This document shows positions 1 through 8,900 of a stretch of 13,793 nt of DNA, in pieces. Source of the DNA: JBCCFX01 sp039029515 (GTDB lineage Bacteria; Planctomycetota; Phycisphaerae; Phycisphaerales; SM1A02); NCBI GenBank assembly GCA_039029515.1, contig JBCCFX010000100.1, positions 1-13,793 on the forward strand, given 5' to 3'. The position numbers and the translations under genes were made by a program. Within the stretch, counting starts at the first letter, position 1, and each line of letters begins with the position of its first letter. The notes under the pieces were generated by a model. It saw only the letters and a program-made list of their open reading frames with translations. It did no database searches and was not told the origin of the DNA.

Positions 1-1032
1 GAAGCGCTGCTCGATCGACTCGATGCCGTCGATGATGAGCAGCCGGCATTCGACCAGCGGCGAGAGCGTCGCTATGCATTCAGAGTCAGGAATTGCACCA
101 TCAGTGTCGTGCAGCCGGGCAGTATGCGGCCGGAGTCGTTCGAAGTGCACCTTCGAAACCTCAGTGCCGGCGGCATCTCGTTTCTGCATGGTGGTTTCCT
201 CCATGTTGGTACAGAGGTCAATGCGAAGCTCGTCGATGGAACTGGCAAGTGGAATGAGGTTGTCGGCAAGGTCGCGAACTGCGACTACATCGAAAATGGA
301 GTGCACGAAGTTGGCGTCATCCTCAAGTCGCCAATCGTTCCGTCGGATTTCTGCGCGGCGGCGAATTGCATACGAATCTTGTTGATCGATGATGACGTCA
401 TCGCGTCCCGACTCGTCATTCACATGCTGAAGGACTTCAACGCCGAAGTTGACTTCGTTGAAAGCGGCAAGGCAGCGATTCAGGCGATCGACAAGGAGCA
501 ATTTGACGCCATCTTCTGTGACATTGAGATGCCGGAGATGAACGGCATCGAAACAGTCCAGAGTATCCGGGATGCCGGATTCAAGGCCCCCATCTTCGGA
601 ATCTCAGCGAGCGAGAACGAGGCAGACCACAACGCAATGATCAATGCTGGTTGCAACGAGTTCGTCACGAAGCCGGTGACATCTCAGGTTCTGAAGCAAT
701 TGCTATCTGACATTGTGGTCGAGCCGCTGGCGAGCGCCCTGCACGCAGAGCCTGAAATGATCGAGTTTCTCCGATCGTTCGGCAATCAGTTGGAAGAAAC
801 GATTCACACGATCAGCAGCGCGATGACGACAAACGACTTGACGCTGTTGTCGAAGACGGTGCGTCAGCTCAAAGGCAATGCCGGGCAGTATGGCTATCCG
901 ATGATCTCGGACCTTGCGCGCACCGTTGAGTCCGAGTTGGCGGGCGGAACAGCAATTACGGAACTGGGAAACCAGATAGATGAATTACGACTGCTCTGTC
1001 GTCGTGCGCAAGTTGCGTGTCAGACCGACTAA
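1..1032 (+). CDS. PilZ-receiver-pseudo-Hpt response regulator (5' end outside window)
   Basis: The frame is open to the left edge and encodes 343 residues here, so the true start lies outside; the internal GTG at 109 would cut the PilZ domain. Numbering from the edge, a PilZ domain spans about 18-115, with the R20-x3-R24 arginine motif and N53-x-S55-x-x-G58, the two signatures of c-di-GMP binding. A receiver domain follows at about 123-235: acidic cluster D130-D132, phospho-acceptor D174 in 'CDIEMPEMNG', S202 in the Thr/Ser switch position and K224-P225. The C-terminal 250-340 region looks like an Hpt four-helix domain ('LKGNAGQYG'), but the position of the phosphorylated His is R288. The protein is probably cytoplasmic and joins phosphorelay input to c-di-GMP sensing; its output is unknown. 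A 144-bp gap separates it from the chemoreceptor gene downstream, its likely functional neighbour. The domain calls are firm; the pathway is inference. Confidence 0.88.
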   Translation, partial: EALLDRLDAVDDEQPAFDQRRERRYAFRVRNCTISVVQPGSMRPESFEVHLRNLSAGGISFLHGGFLHVGTEVNAKLVDGTGKWNEVVGKVANCDYIENGVHEVGVILKSPIVPSDFCAAANCIRILLIDDDVIASRLVIHMLKDFNAEVDFVESGKAAIQAIDKEQFDAIFCDIEMPEMNGIETVQSIRDAGFKAPIFGISASENEADHNAMINAGCNEFVTKPVTSQVLKQLLSDIVVEPLASALHAEPEMIEFLRSFGNQLEETIHTISSAMTTNDLTLLSKTVRQLKGNAGQYGYPMISDLARTVESELAGGTAITELGNQIDELRLLCRRAQVACQTD

Positions 1033-1120
1033 GTCAAGCAACACATCGAAGCGTGTTGAACTGTTTCGTGCGACAAGTTCGAGTGAAGTTCGCCCGCCCA
1101 GCGTTCGATGACCCGATCAT

Positions 1121-1143
1121 GAAGATGCCGAGCTCGCATCTTC
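1121..1143. repeat. Inverted repeat between response regulator and chemoreceptor genes
   Basis: Eight-base arms, GAAGATGC (1121-1128) and GCATCTTC (1136-1143), pair perfectly around a 7-nt loop that itself contains GAGCTC. There is no T-tract after it, so it is not a standard intrinsic terminator. It lies about 23 nt upstream of the chemoreceptor Shine-Dalgarno and could be an operator, an RNA stability hairpin or chance. Confidence 0.35.
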
Positions 1144-1165
1144 GCTGCTATCCATGACCAAGCAC

Positions 1166-1170
1166 AGGAG
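1166..1170 (+). promoter_or_regulatory. Ribosome binding site of the chemoreceptor gene
   Basis: AGGAG sits 6 nt before the ATG at 1177. It supports that start directly, ahead of the first transmembrane helix. Confidence 0.7.
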
Positions 1171-1176
1171 TGCGAG

Positions 1177-2808
1177 ATGCGCCGCTCAGTACAGATCTGG
1201 ATCCTTTCGTCGTTCGTGGCGATGTTGTCGCTCATGTTCATTGTGGTCACAGTGATGGCCGTTGTCCTCGCCAAGTCCGACGCAAGCGGGGTGCAGATCA
1301 ACCTTGCCGGCCGCCAGCGGATGCTCAGCCAGCGCATGGCCAAGGAACTGGCCGAGTACGCATCGACGACCGATCCGTCGATTCAGGAAGACTCGCTCAA
1401 ACGGCTTGGCGCAACGACCGGGCTCTTCGATCGCACGCTGACCGCGTTGATTGAAGGTGGCACGACCGCCGGCGCGAATGGTGACGATGTTGAGTTGCCG
1501 CCCGCCCACGGTGAACCGGGTGCCCTGCTGCGAACTGGTCGCGAACGATGGGTGAAACTGAAGTCAACGATTACGCCGGTCCTGAGCGGATCGTTCACGC
1601 CTCAGCAGCTGACGATTGCCCAACAGGAGATGGCGGCGAACAACACGCCATTGCTGAAGGAAATGAACGCAGCGACGGTGTCGTTCCAGAAGAGTTCAGA
1701 TGCTCGAATGGCCACAATGTCCTGGACCGCGCGTGGCGCGCTGGTTCTGTCCATTGGTCTCTTCGTGGTCGCGTTCCGCTCTGTTCGTCGCAATGTCGTG
1801 CATCCACTGCAGCAGCTTGCCAGGGCGGTTGCCGACATCACGAACGGTCGACGATCCATGCTCCATCCGTTGTCTGATGGGAACTCATGCCTTGAGGTCA
1901 AAGAGCTGGCGGAGTCAACGGAGCAACTGCTCAGCCGGACTTCCGAACTCATCAAGGAACTGAAGTCTCAGTCAACGGAGCTCGATTCGATTCTCGAATC
2001 CTGCACATCCAGCGGAACGGACGTTAGAAATGAACTGTCAAGTCGAACCAATGACGTCTCACTCGTGGAATCGGCTGCGTCTGACTTTGCGACCGCCGCT
2101 GACAGCGTGGTGACACATGTCGACGACATCAAGACCGCGGCCCAGTCCAGTCGACACACCATGACCGACTGTGCGTCGGAGGTGACAGCTGCCGTTGATC
2201 AGGTGAATGGCCTGAGTCATCGTCTCAAGTCCATCTCGACCCAGGTGAAGAGCCTGAGCGACGACACGGCCGCAATTACGCAGATCGTTCGGTCGGTGAG
2301 TGATATCGCTGATCAGTCCAACCTGCTCGCGCTGAATGCGACGATTGAAGCGGCTCGAGCTGGCTCGAGTGGCGCGGGATTCGCCGTGGTGGCGAGCGAA
2401 GTTCGACAGTTGGCGGATCAGACGCAGCGTGCAACCGATGAGATTCGCGAGACCATCGAGAAGATCAATCAGCAGGCTGAGAACGTTGCCAGCACACTGG
2501 CGTCAACCACAACTGAGATCACGACTGGCATCGCGCAGGTTGCGGAGTCGGCGTCCGGGCTCGCGGCTGCTGAGCAGGCCACCGATGCCGTGTCGTCCGC
2601 GATCACCGAGATTCTCGTAGCGGTCGACCAGCAGATTTCAGCCGGCAACGAAGTTGGCAAACGTATCCGAACGATCAGCGATGCGATGACGACAATCGGC
2701 GAACGATTCTCAGAAACGCAGTCGAGCATCGAAACGCTTGCCGAACGTCGAGGGGACGTGGCAAGCCTGATCGAGCGAACGAACCTGAAGCTGGAGGATG
2801 CGGCATGA
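1177..2808 (+). CDS. Methyl-accepting chemotaxis protein with NarX/PilJ-like sensory domain
   Basis: The product is a 543-aa inner-membrane chemoreceptor. TM1 is at about 8-31 and TM2 at about 184-203, enclosing a periplasmic domain. That domain opens with 'INLAGRQRMLSQR' (41-53), matching the P-box-like motif of PilJ-N and NarX-type sensors; R48 aligns with the nitrate-contacting Arg of NarX. A HAMP-like linker follows TM2, then a long cytoplasmic coiled coil whose hairpin tip lies around 375-412 ('NLLALNATIEAARAG'). Such receptors signal to CheA through CheW, but no che genes are in the window. At the tip, the Glu and Arg of the usual 'AGEQGRGF' are S397 and A400. The stop overlaps the next gene's ATG as ATGA, implying translational coupling to the porin. 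The family is certain; the ligand (nitrate, nitrite or other) is inference. Confidence 0.93.
   Translation: MRRSVQIWILSSFVAMLSLMFIVVTVMAVVLAKSDASGVQINLAGRQRMLSQRMAKELAEYASTTDPSIQEDSLKRLGATTGLFDRTLTALIEGGTTAGANGDDVELPPAHGEPGALLRTGRERWVKLKSTITPVLSGSFTPQQLTIAQQEMAANNTPLLKEMNAATVSFQKSSDARMATMSWTARGALVLSIGLFVVAFRSVRRNVVHPLQQLARAVADITNGRRSMLHPLSDGNSCLEVKELAESTEQLLSRTSELIKELKSQSTELDSILESCTSSGTDVRNELSSRTNDVSLVESAASDFATAADSVVTHVDDIKTAAQSSRHTMTDCASEVTAAVDQVNGLSHRLKSISTQVKSLSDDTAAITQIVRSVSDIADQSNLLALNATIEAARAGSSGAGFAVVASEVRQLADQTQRATDEIRETIEKINQQAENVASTLASTTTEITTGIAQVAESASGLAAAEQATDAVSSAITEILVAVDQQISAGNEVGKRIRTISDAMTTIGERFSETQSSIETLAERRGDVASLIERTNLKLEDAA
2793..2797 (+). promoter_or_regulatory. Ribosome binding site of the porin gene, inside the chemoreceptor gene
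   Basis: GGAGG lies 7 nt upstream of the ATG at 2805, within the last codons of the chemoreceptor. With the ATGA overlap it supports coupled translation of receptor and porin. Confidence 0.65.
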
Positions 2809-4136
2809 ATATCCCTACCAGATCACAGGTCAATTCCTGCCGCAGATGTATGAACGGTGTCGCCTGCGCGCTTGTGATGCTCGTGCCCGCGTCGTTGAGT
2901 CACGCCGATGAAACGTCAACGACGTCGTCGTCGCTCCCGCTGGGTTATCTCAGCGACCCTGATGTCGAATCAGCGGACTTCCTCGAAGCACTCGCATCCG
3001 GCAAGTTCTCGATCGACAATCGCATTCGCTTCGAGTGGGCTGACCAGTCTGATCGACGGTCATCGACCGCGTGGACGAATCGGGTTCGATTCGGTTACGG
3101 CAGTAAGGCGTATCAGGGACTCAGTGGCTACGTGGATGGCGAATGGGTCGTCACTGCTTCAGAGGATGACTACTTCGTTCCCGCTACCGGCGACGGTACG
3201 CCGGGCCGAACCGTGATTGCCGATCCTCCGGGAATCGAGCTCAATCAGGCCTACGGCCAATACGCCGTCGACAACCTCGGCGGTGGCGACATGTCATTGC
3301 AGGTTCGCGGCGGGCGCCAGCGCATTGTGCTCGACGATAGTCGTTTCATTGGCAACGTTGGCTGGCGACAGTTTGAACAGACGTTTGACGCTGTCCGTGT
3401 GCAAGCCACCTTCGGTGACTCATCCCTTGAACTCGAGTACGCGTACGTATTCGGGGTTCAGCGCATCTTCGGCCCGGATGGTCCGAACCCGGACTCCAGT
3501 TCCCATTTCATCAATGGGTCGTACACATTCAGTCCGGCGCTGTCGGTGACGGCATTCGCGTACCTGCTCGACTTTGAAGATGACGATCCCGCCAACTCGT
3601 CGGATACCTACGGCGTTCGATTGACCGGAGTTCTCTCGCAGGATGACGATTCCGCGACGATCGATTACGAGTTCTCGTTTGCGCATCAGACAGATGCCGG
3701 CGACAACACGATCGATTACAGCGCTCCGTACCTGCATGCACGCCTTGGCGTCGCGACCAAGTCCATCGGGAAGGTCTCGGTCGGGTACGAACTCCTTGGC
3801 AGTGACGACGGCCTCATTGGTTTCCGAACGCCGCTGGCAACCGGACACAAGTTCAACGGTTTCGCAGATCGGTTCCTCGTGACGCCGGCGGAAGGTCTTC
3901 AGGACGTCTATGTGAAGTTCGGAACCACGCTCCCGCACGACATCAAGGCCTCAGTTGCATTCCATCAGTTCCTGGGCGATGACTCAGGCGATGAACTCGG
4001 TCGAGAGATCGACTTCGTCGTCAAGAAGAAGCTCAATGAGAATTGGACGCTGCTGGCCAAGGGCGGATTCTTCGACGGACAGTCGGGCAATCCTGATATC
4101 GATCGTATCTGGGTTCAGGCGACGTTCGCGTTCTAG
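2805..4136 (+). CDS. Outer-membrane beta-barrel porin, alginate-export-like family
   Basis: The product has 443 residues. The N-terminus has a basic start and hydrophobic core ('GVACALVMLVPASLSHA', cleavage near residue 34), so it is exported. The mature part has alternating polar/hydrophobic strands and family-typical blocks: 'IDNRIRFEWADQ', 'NRVRFGYGSKAYQGLSGYV', 'PPGIELNQAYGQY', 'GGRQRIVLDDSRFIGNVGWR' and 'QTFDAVRVQ'. These resemble the alginate-export-type porins found in Gammaproteobacteria and Planctomycetota. The C-terminus 'WVQATFAF' ends in Phe, the classic signal for outer-membrane barrel insertion. No alginate enzymes are nearby, so 'alginate export' is a family name and not a substrate claim. 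The start is fixed by GGAGG at 2793 and the ATGA overlap. Co-translation with a chemoreceptor suggests passage of the sensed compound through this channel; that is inference. Confidence 0.87.
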   Translation: MNIPTRSQVNSCRRCMNGVACALVMLVPASLSHADETSTTSSSLPLGYLSDPDVESADFLEALASGKFSIDNRIRFEWADQSDRRSSTAWTNRVRFGYGSKAYQGLSGYVDGEWVVTASEDDYFVPATGDGTPGRTVIADPPGIELNQAYGQYAVDNLGGGDMSLQVRGGRQRIVLDDSRFIGNVGWRQFEQTFDAVRVQATFGDSSLELEYAYVFGVQRIFGPDGPNPDSSSHFINGSYTFSPALSVTAFAYLLDFEDDDPANSSDTYGVRLTGVLSQDDDSATIDYEFSFAHQTDAGDNTIDYSAPYLHARLGVATKSIGKVSVGYELLGSDDGLIGFRTPLATGHKFNGFADRFLVTPAEGLQDVYVKFGTTLPHDIKASVAFHQFLGDDSGDELGREIDFVVKKKLNENWTLLAKGGFFDGQSGNPDIDRIWVQATFAF

Positions 4137-4186
4137 ACTCAGGCGAAGTCGAGCACCGCAGTTCGAATCTGACCACGTACCGGTCG

Positions 4187-5647
4187 TCACTCGATGTCGT
4201 CGACGTGAATTGTCTCGTGCGCTCCCGGTGCGAGCACGATGTGTCGGCTCGGTGAGATTGCGTCGGTCACGCCCGGCAACCGATCGCCGTCCAGATCCGC
4301 GACAACGGTCAGATACGTCGTGCCGGGATGCAGATACATCAGCGTGAATTCGTTCTGCTTCGGGACGATCTCCGGGAAGAGCAACACCGTGTCGAACGCG
4401 GCTTCATCGATGAGGCCATGCTCGGTGCGCAGTGCGCCATCCGAGTTCGTCAGCGGTTCGTTCGAGAGATACACGAGAAGCCGAGCTTTCTCGATGGCCG
4501 GCATGCGATCAATTGTCAACGTCAGCTTCGCCAGGTGCGTGAGATGCTCGATCCGAAGAGGATCGCCGGCCAGAACGCCCATGCGCTGCGGGCTCAGTTC
4601 CTTGCTCTGCCACATGTAACTGGCTGATGTCGCGGGACCGAAGTCGCCCCAGTCCGGCGTGGGCAATCCACTCGGAAGATCCAGCACGCGCTGTCGGTCA
4701 GGAAATCCGTGTACCGTCGCGGCTGGCTCAGCAAGTGTGGTATGTCGGCGCGTCGCACGGAAGTGCATGTGCCGGCTTGGTGTGGGCTGTTCGCCCATGC
4801 GACTCGTATGCGCTTCCCATTCGAGTTGATTGCCATCAAATTCGAGCGCCATCCACATGATCTCTGCGCCGCCGATCGCATCCACGAAGCGGTACCGCGT
4901 TGCCGACCCATCGATGGCAATGTCGTCAAGCACGAAGTAGCTCATGCGGTAGATGCCGTTAAGTATGCCACCGTTTCGTGCGATCAGCGTGTCGGTCCCG
5001 CGCACCCGTGCGTGGAAGAACGATGTCATCAGGTTGCCCATCGTGCCGCCCTCGAAGATGCCGTGCACATGCGATGGGGCAATCGCGCGATAGTCGAACG
5101 CGAACCAAGGCATGTCTTGCCCCATGAGATTCATGTGGCCAATCCAATGTCCCTGCATGCGTTCGAGGAACTCAAAGCCTCGTGTGTTGATGTCAATTGG
5201 CTTCACGGGAGTCAGTTCTTTCGTCGGCGTTCGGTGCTCATCGTCGGTTGTGACGGCGCGGCTCGGGTCCGGTTGTTCCTGCGCTTCGATGGATGCACCT
5301 GCGTTGACCCACGCTTCGAGCAGTGCCCTCGTCGACTCTGGCAGCATGCCCGAAGGCGGCATCGGATCATCAGGATCGTTGAGACGCTCAAGCAATCGGC
5401 CGCTGAGCGCCTGGGCGCGCACGTGTTCAGGAACCGTCAGATCAAGATCCGCCAACGGATCCGGCGATGAATGGCATGTCGTGCATCGATCCGCGATGAC
5501 GGCGAGCACCGTCGACCAGTTTGCCGTCACGGCATCTTTATTGTTCGAGGTCACTGGATAGGTTTGTGCCCGCGCCATCGTGCTTGCCGAAAGACCGAGG
5601 GCGATGACACACAGATGTGCGTGCGCGTAGGTGCGTCCAGGGGCCAT
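4187..5647 (-). CDS. Secreted monohaem cytochrome c fused to an unrecognised domain
   Basis: The chosen start, ATG at 5647, gives 486 aa and puts a clean signal peptide at the N-terminus ('CVIALGLSASTMARA', cleavage near 27). GGAG lies about 11 nt upstream. The longer frame from 5725 would add 26 polar residues before the signal. Residues 55-59 (CTTCH) form one c-type haem site and M96 in 'DDPMPPSG' is the probable axial ligand, as in planctomycete PSCyt1-like domains. Residues about 165-285 ('QGHWIGHMNLMGQDMPW' onward) form an aromatic-rich, probably beta-barrel domain I cannot name. The C-terminal third includes 'VYLSNEPLTN' and a D-x-D-G-D loop. A periplasmic electron-transfer or haem-linked enzymatic role is likely; the substrate is unknown. 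The gene is convergent with the porin (50 bp apart) with no clear terminator between them. Confidence 0.82.
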   Translation of the reverse strand: MAPGRTYAHAHLCVIALGLSASTMARAQTYPVTSNNKDAVTANWSTVLAVIADRCTTCHSSPDPLADLDLTVPEHVRAQALSGRLLERLNDPDDPMPPSGMLPESTRALLEAWVNAGASIEAQEQPDPSRAVTTDDEHRTPTKELTPVKPIDINTRGFEFLERMQGHWIGHMNLMGQDMPWFAFDYRAIAPSHVHGIFEGGTMGNLMTSFFHARVRGTDTLIARNGGILNGIYRMSYFVLDDIAIDGSATRYRFVDAIGGAEIMWMALEFDGNQLEWEAHTSRMGEQPTPSRHMHFRATRRHTTLAEPAATVHGFPDRQRVLDLPSGLPTPDWGDFGPATSASYMWQSKELSPQRMGVLAGDPLRIEHLTHLAKLTLTIDRMPAIEKARLLVYLSNEPLTNSDGALRTEHGLIDEAAFDTVLLFPEIVPKQNEFTLMYLHPGTTYLTVVADLDGDRLPGVTDAISPSRHIVLAPGAHETIHVDDIE

Positions 5648-5733
5648 GATGCATCGATCTCCTTCACCTTGTTCGTCAAAGTTGTCGCCGGATTTCGCTA
5701 CGTGCGACCGACTATTCCGGCCCATCTTCCCTC

Positions 5734-5740
5734 AAGGAGG
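5734..5740 (+). promoter_or_regulatory. Strong Shine-Dalgarno AAGGAGG
   Basis: AAGGAGG is a near-perfect anti-16S match. It sits 5 nt before the ATG at 5746 (small ORF) and 12 nt before the ATG at 5753, which is in frame with the large Asp-box gene. The spacing favours 5746. Confidence 0.5.
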
Positions 5741-5745
5741 CTGCC

Positions 5746-5904
5746 ATGAACGATGGTGCGGGTTGTTCCACAGTCAACGCAGTCTGCCCACTTGAACAGT
5801 TCAGACGATATCGGTGTCATCTATATCGATCCGCCTGGTTACGCAATTGGAGCGTTGGTACGTCTCGATCTGTTGTGTTGCCGCGCGCGGGTCTGGCACC
5901 TTGA
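5746..5904 (+). CDS. Possible small ORF or leader peptide, 52 aa
   Basis: ATG 5746 to TGA 5902-5904 encodes 52 residues beginning 'MNDGAGCSTVNAVCPLEQFR', rich in Arg and with Cys at 7, 14 and 24. I recognise no family, signal peptide or membrane segment. The main support is the AAGGAGG 5 nt upstream. It ends 52 nt before my chosen GTG start of the Asp-box gene, so it could be a leader peptide or a small protein. It could also be spurious, with the Shine-Dalgarno serving an N-terminally extended form of the large gene from ATG 5753. Confidence 0.3.
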   Translation: MNDGAGCSTVNAVCPLEQFRRYRCHLYRSAWLRNWSVGTSRSVVLPRAGLAP

Positions 5905-5956
5905 GGCCGGTCGTGCGATGATAACCGTTCACTTAACCGAATCTTCGAGGTGCCTT

Positions 5957-8900
5957 GTGCGAAATGTGTCCCCGACCCGTGCTGCGTTGATCTTCTGCTG
6001 GACCTTTCTGTTCGGTGTCGTACCGGTCTATGCCCAGGACAACGAACCAGACGATGCCGCGACGACTGCACCCGAGGCCGAAGAAGAATCGGTCATGAGC
6101 TCGGGTTCGTTCAGCGGACTCAAGTTCCGGTCGATCGGACCAGCGCTCATGTCCGGACGCATCGGCGATCTCGCGGTCAATCCGAATCGTCATGCGGAGT
6201 ACTACGTTGCCGTCTCCAGCGGCAACGTCTGGAAGACCGTCAACGATGGCATCACCTTCGAACCGGTCTTTGATGGCGAAGGCTCGTACTCCATCGGCTG
6301 CGTCACGATCGATCCGAATGACACCAATGTTGTCTGGGTCGGCACCGGCGAGAACAACTCGCAGCGCTCCGTGTCCTTTGGCGATGGTGTGTACAAGAGC
6401 ATCAACGGAGGCAAGAGCTGGACCAACGTCGGGTTGCCCGACTCCGAGCACATTGGCATGATTGCCGTCGACCCGCGCGACTCCGACACCGTCTACGTTG
6501 CAGCGCAAGGACCACTGTGGAATTCCGGCGGCGACCGTGGCCTGTACAAGACCACCGATGGCGGCGAGAACTGGGAACAGATTCTTCACGTCTCAGACGA
6601 AACCGGCATCAACGAAATCCACCTCGACCCGCGCGACCCCGATGTCATGTACGCGTCCGCGTACCAACGTCGACGCCATGTGTGGACGCTGATCAACGGT
6701 GGTCCCGAAAGTGGTGTCTGGAAATCGACCGACGCCGGTGCGAATTGGCGCAAGATCAATACGGGTCTGCCGGGTGAAGACAAGGGACGAATCGGGCTTG
6801 ATATCTCTCCGGTTAACCCTGACGTTGTGTACGCCATTGTCGAAGCAGCCAAGGGGAAGAGTGGATTCTTCCGTTCGGATAATCGCGGCGAGAACTGGGC
6901 GCGGATGAGCGACCACGAATCGAACAGCCCGCAGTATTACAACGAGATCACCTGTCATCCCACCGATGTCGACACCGTCTATTCGCTTGATACGTATATG
7001 CACGTGACGCGCGATGGTGGCAAGTCATTCCAGCGCGTCCCGCGCGTGAACCGGCATGTCGATGATCATGCGATCTGGATCGACCCCGATGACCCGCAGC
7101 ACATGCGCGTTGGCTCTGATGGTGGTCTCTACGACACGCACGATGCGGGCAAGAACTGGCGCTTCAAGTCCAATCTTCCCGTGACGCAGTTCTACCGCGT
7201 CAGCGTGGATCAGGCGCTGCCGTTCTACAACATCTACGGCGGAACGCAGGACAACAACTCGCAGGGCGGACCATCGCGCACCACCGATCGCGGTGGCATC
7301 ATGAACGAGCATTGGTTCATCACGGTCGGCGGCGATGGCTACGAAACCGTCATCGATCCCGACGACCCGATGACCGTCTACAGCCAGTGGCAGTACGGCG
7401 GGCTCGTGCGTCACGATCGTCGCTCCGGCGAAATCGCAGACATCCGACCGCTCGCGCGTCCCGGCGATGAACCGTACGTGTTCAACTGGGATACGCCGCT
7501 CATCATGAGTCCGCACAACAATGAGCGACTCTATTTCGCGGGCAACTATCTGTTCCGGTCTGATGATCAAGGCGACAACTGGCGCATCGTCAGCCCGAAC
7601 CTCACGCGCGGGATTGACCGGAACACGCTCGAAGTCATGGGTGTGATTCAGAAACCTGACGCGGTCTCAAAGCACAACTCGACCTCGATCTACGGGAACG
7701 CGGTGGCGCTGGATGAATCACCGATCGTTGAAGGCCTTATCTACGTCGGGACTGACGATGGACTCATTCATGTCACAGAAGATGCCGGCGACAACTGGCG
7801 CGTGATCGAGAATGTCGACGGTGTGCCGGACATGACCTACGTGAGCTGCCTGCATGCTTCGGTGCTCGATGCTGACGTCGTCTTTGCGACGTTCGACAAT
7901 CACAAGATGGGCGACTTCGCGCCGTACGTGTATCGCTCTGATGACCGAGGTGTCACCTGGACGCCCATCGCCAGCGATCTCCCCGAGCGCGACATCTGCT
8001 ACGTCATTCGGCAGGATCACATCAACCCGAACCTGCTCTTCCTCGGCACCGAGTTCGCCGCGTACTTCACGGTCGATGGTGGCGAGTCGTGGATCAAGAT
8101 GAGCGGCGTACCGACGATCGCCGTTCGAGACCTCGAGATTCAGCGCCGCGAGAACGATGTCGTGCTCGGCACGTTCGGGCGTGGCTTCTATGTGCTTGAC
8201 GACTATTCGCCGCTGCGTACGGTCAACGAGGATGCGTTGACCGGCGATCCGGTGCTCTTTGGTGTCAAGGATGCGCCGATGTACGTTCAGCGCAGCCGCC
8301 TCGGCCACACGAATGGTAAGGGCAGTCAGGGCGCCACGTTCTACGCCGCGAAGAACCCGCTGTTCGGTGCCGTGTTCACGTATCACCTCAGCGAGAAGAT
8401 TCAGTCGCTCACGGAGCAACGGCACGAGCTCGAAAAGGAAGACGAGTGGGATTACCCGAGCATCGATGACCTGCGTGCTGAAGATCGTGAGATCGATCCG
8501 CAGATGATCCTGACCGTTCGCGATGCAGACGGCAACGTCATTCGGCGCGTCAAAGGCAAGCGCGGCAAAGGATTCCATCGGACTGCATGGGATCTTCGAT
8601 ACCCATCAGAGCAGGCGGTGCAACTCTCGCGCGGCAGCGTTCCGGACTGGAGCATGCCGCCCGCGGGCCTGCTCGTCGTGCCGGGTGAATACTCGGTCAC
8701 GCTCGATCTGCATCACAACGGCGCGGTCGAACGACTTGCCGGTCCCGAGTCATTCAACGTGTACGCGTTGGATCTTGCCACGATGCGCGCTGATGACCCG
8801 CAAAGCGTGCTGGAGTTCTCGCGCGAAGCCGCAGAGCTTCGCCGCGAAGTCATCGGCGCGATGCGTGCGGCGGGCGAGGCAGAGAATCGAATCAAACATC

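Larger units (their letters stand above)
5648..5956. other. Divergent intergenic region between cytochrome and Asp-box genes
   Basis: This 309-bp region separates two outward-facing genes, so it should hold both promoters, but I cannot identify convincing -35/-10 pairs on either strand. It does contain a perfect AAGGAGG followed by a 52-codon ORF (listed separately) and a short inverted repeat, TGAAC-a-GTTCA (5793-5803). The frame of the downstream gene stays open back to 5753. The translation between 5753 and 5956 is not protein-like, so I treat that stretch as leader sequence. Confidence 0.45.

Noticed and set aside
109..111. GTG at 109 as the start of the PilZ-receiver gene
   Set aside because: The same frame is open to the window edge and the upstream residues contain the PilZ arginine motif, so the gene starts outside the window.
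4709..5470. 253-codon plus-strand frame opposite the cytochrome gene
   Set aside because: The minus strand encodes the haem motif CTTCH and a coherent exported protein; the plus frame is a shadow.
5793..5803. TGAAC-a-GTTCA as a LexA-type operator
   Set aside because: The arms and spacing are too short for known LexA boxes, and the flanking genes are not DNA-damage genes.
5753..5956. N-terminal extension of the Asp-box protein from ATG 5753
   Set aside because: It would put 68 residues of unlikely composition ahead of a clean signal peptide, and the Shine-Dalgarno spacing to 5753 is long. It is kept only as an alternative.
7718..8578. 286-codon minus-strand frame inside the Asp-box gene
   Set aside because: The plus-strand reading has several clear Asp boxes here; the minus translation is a shadow with no domain features.
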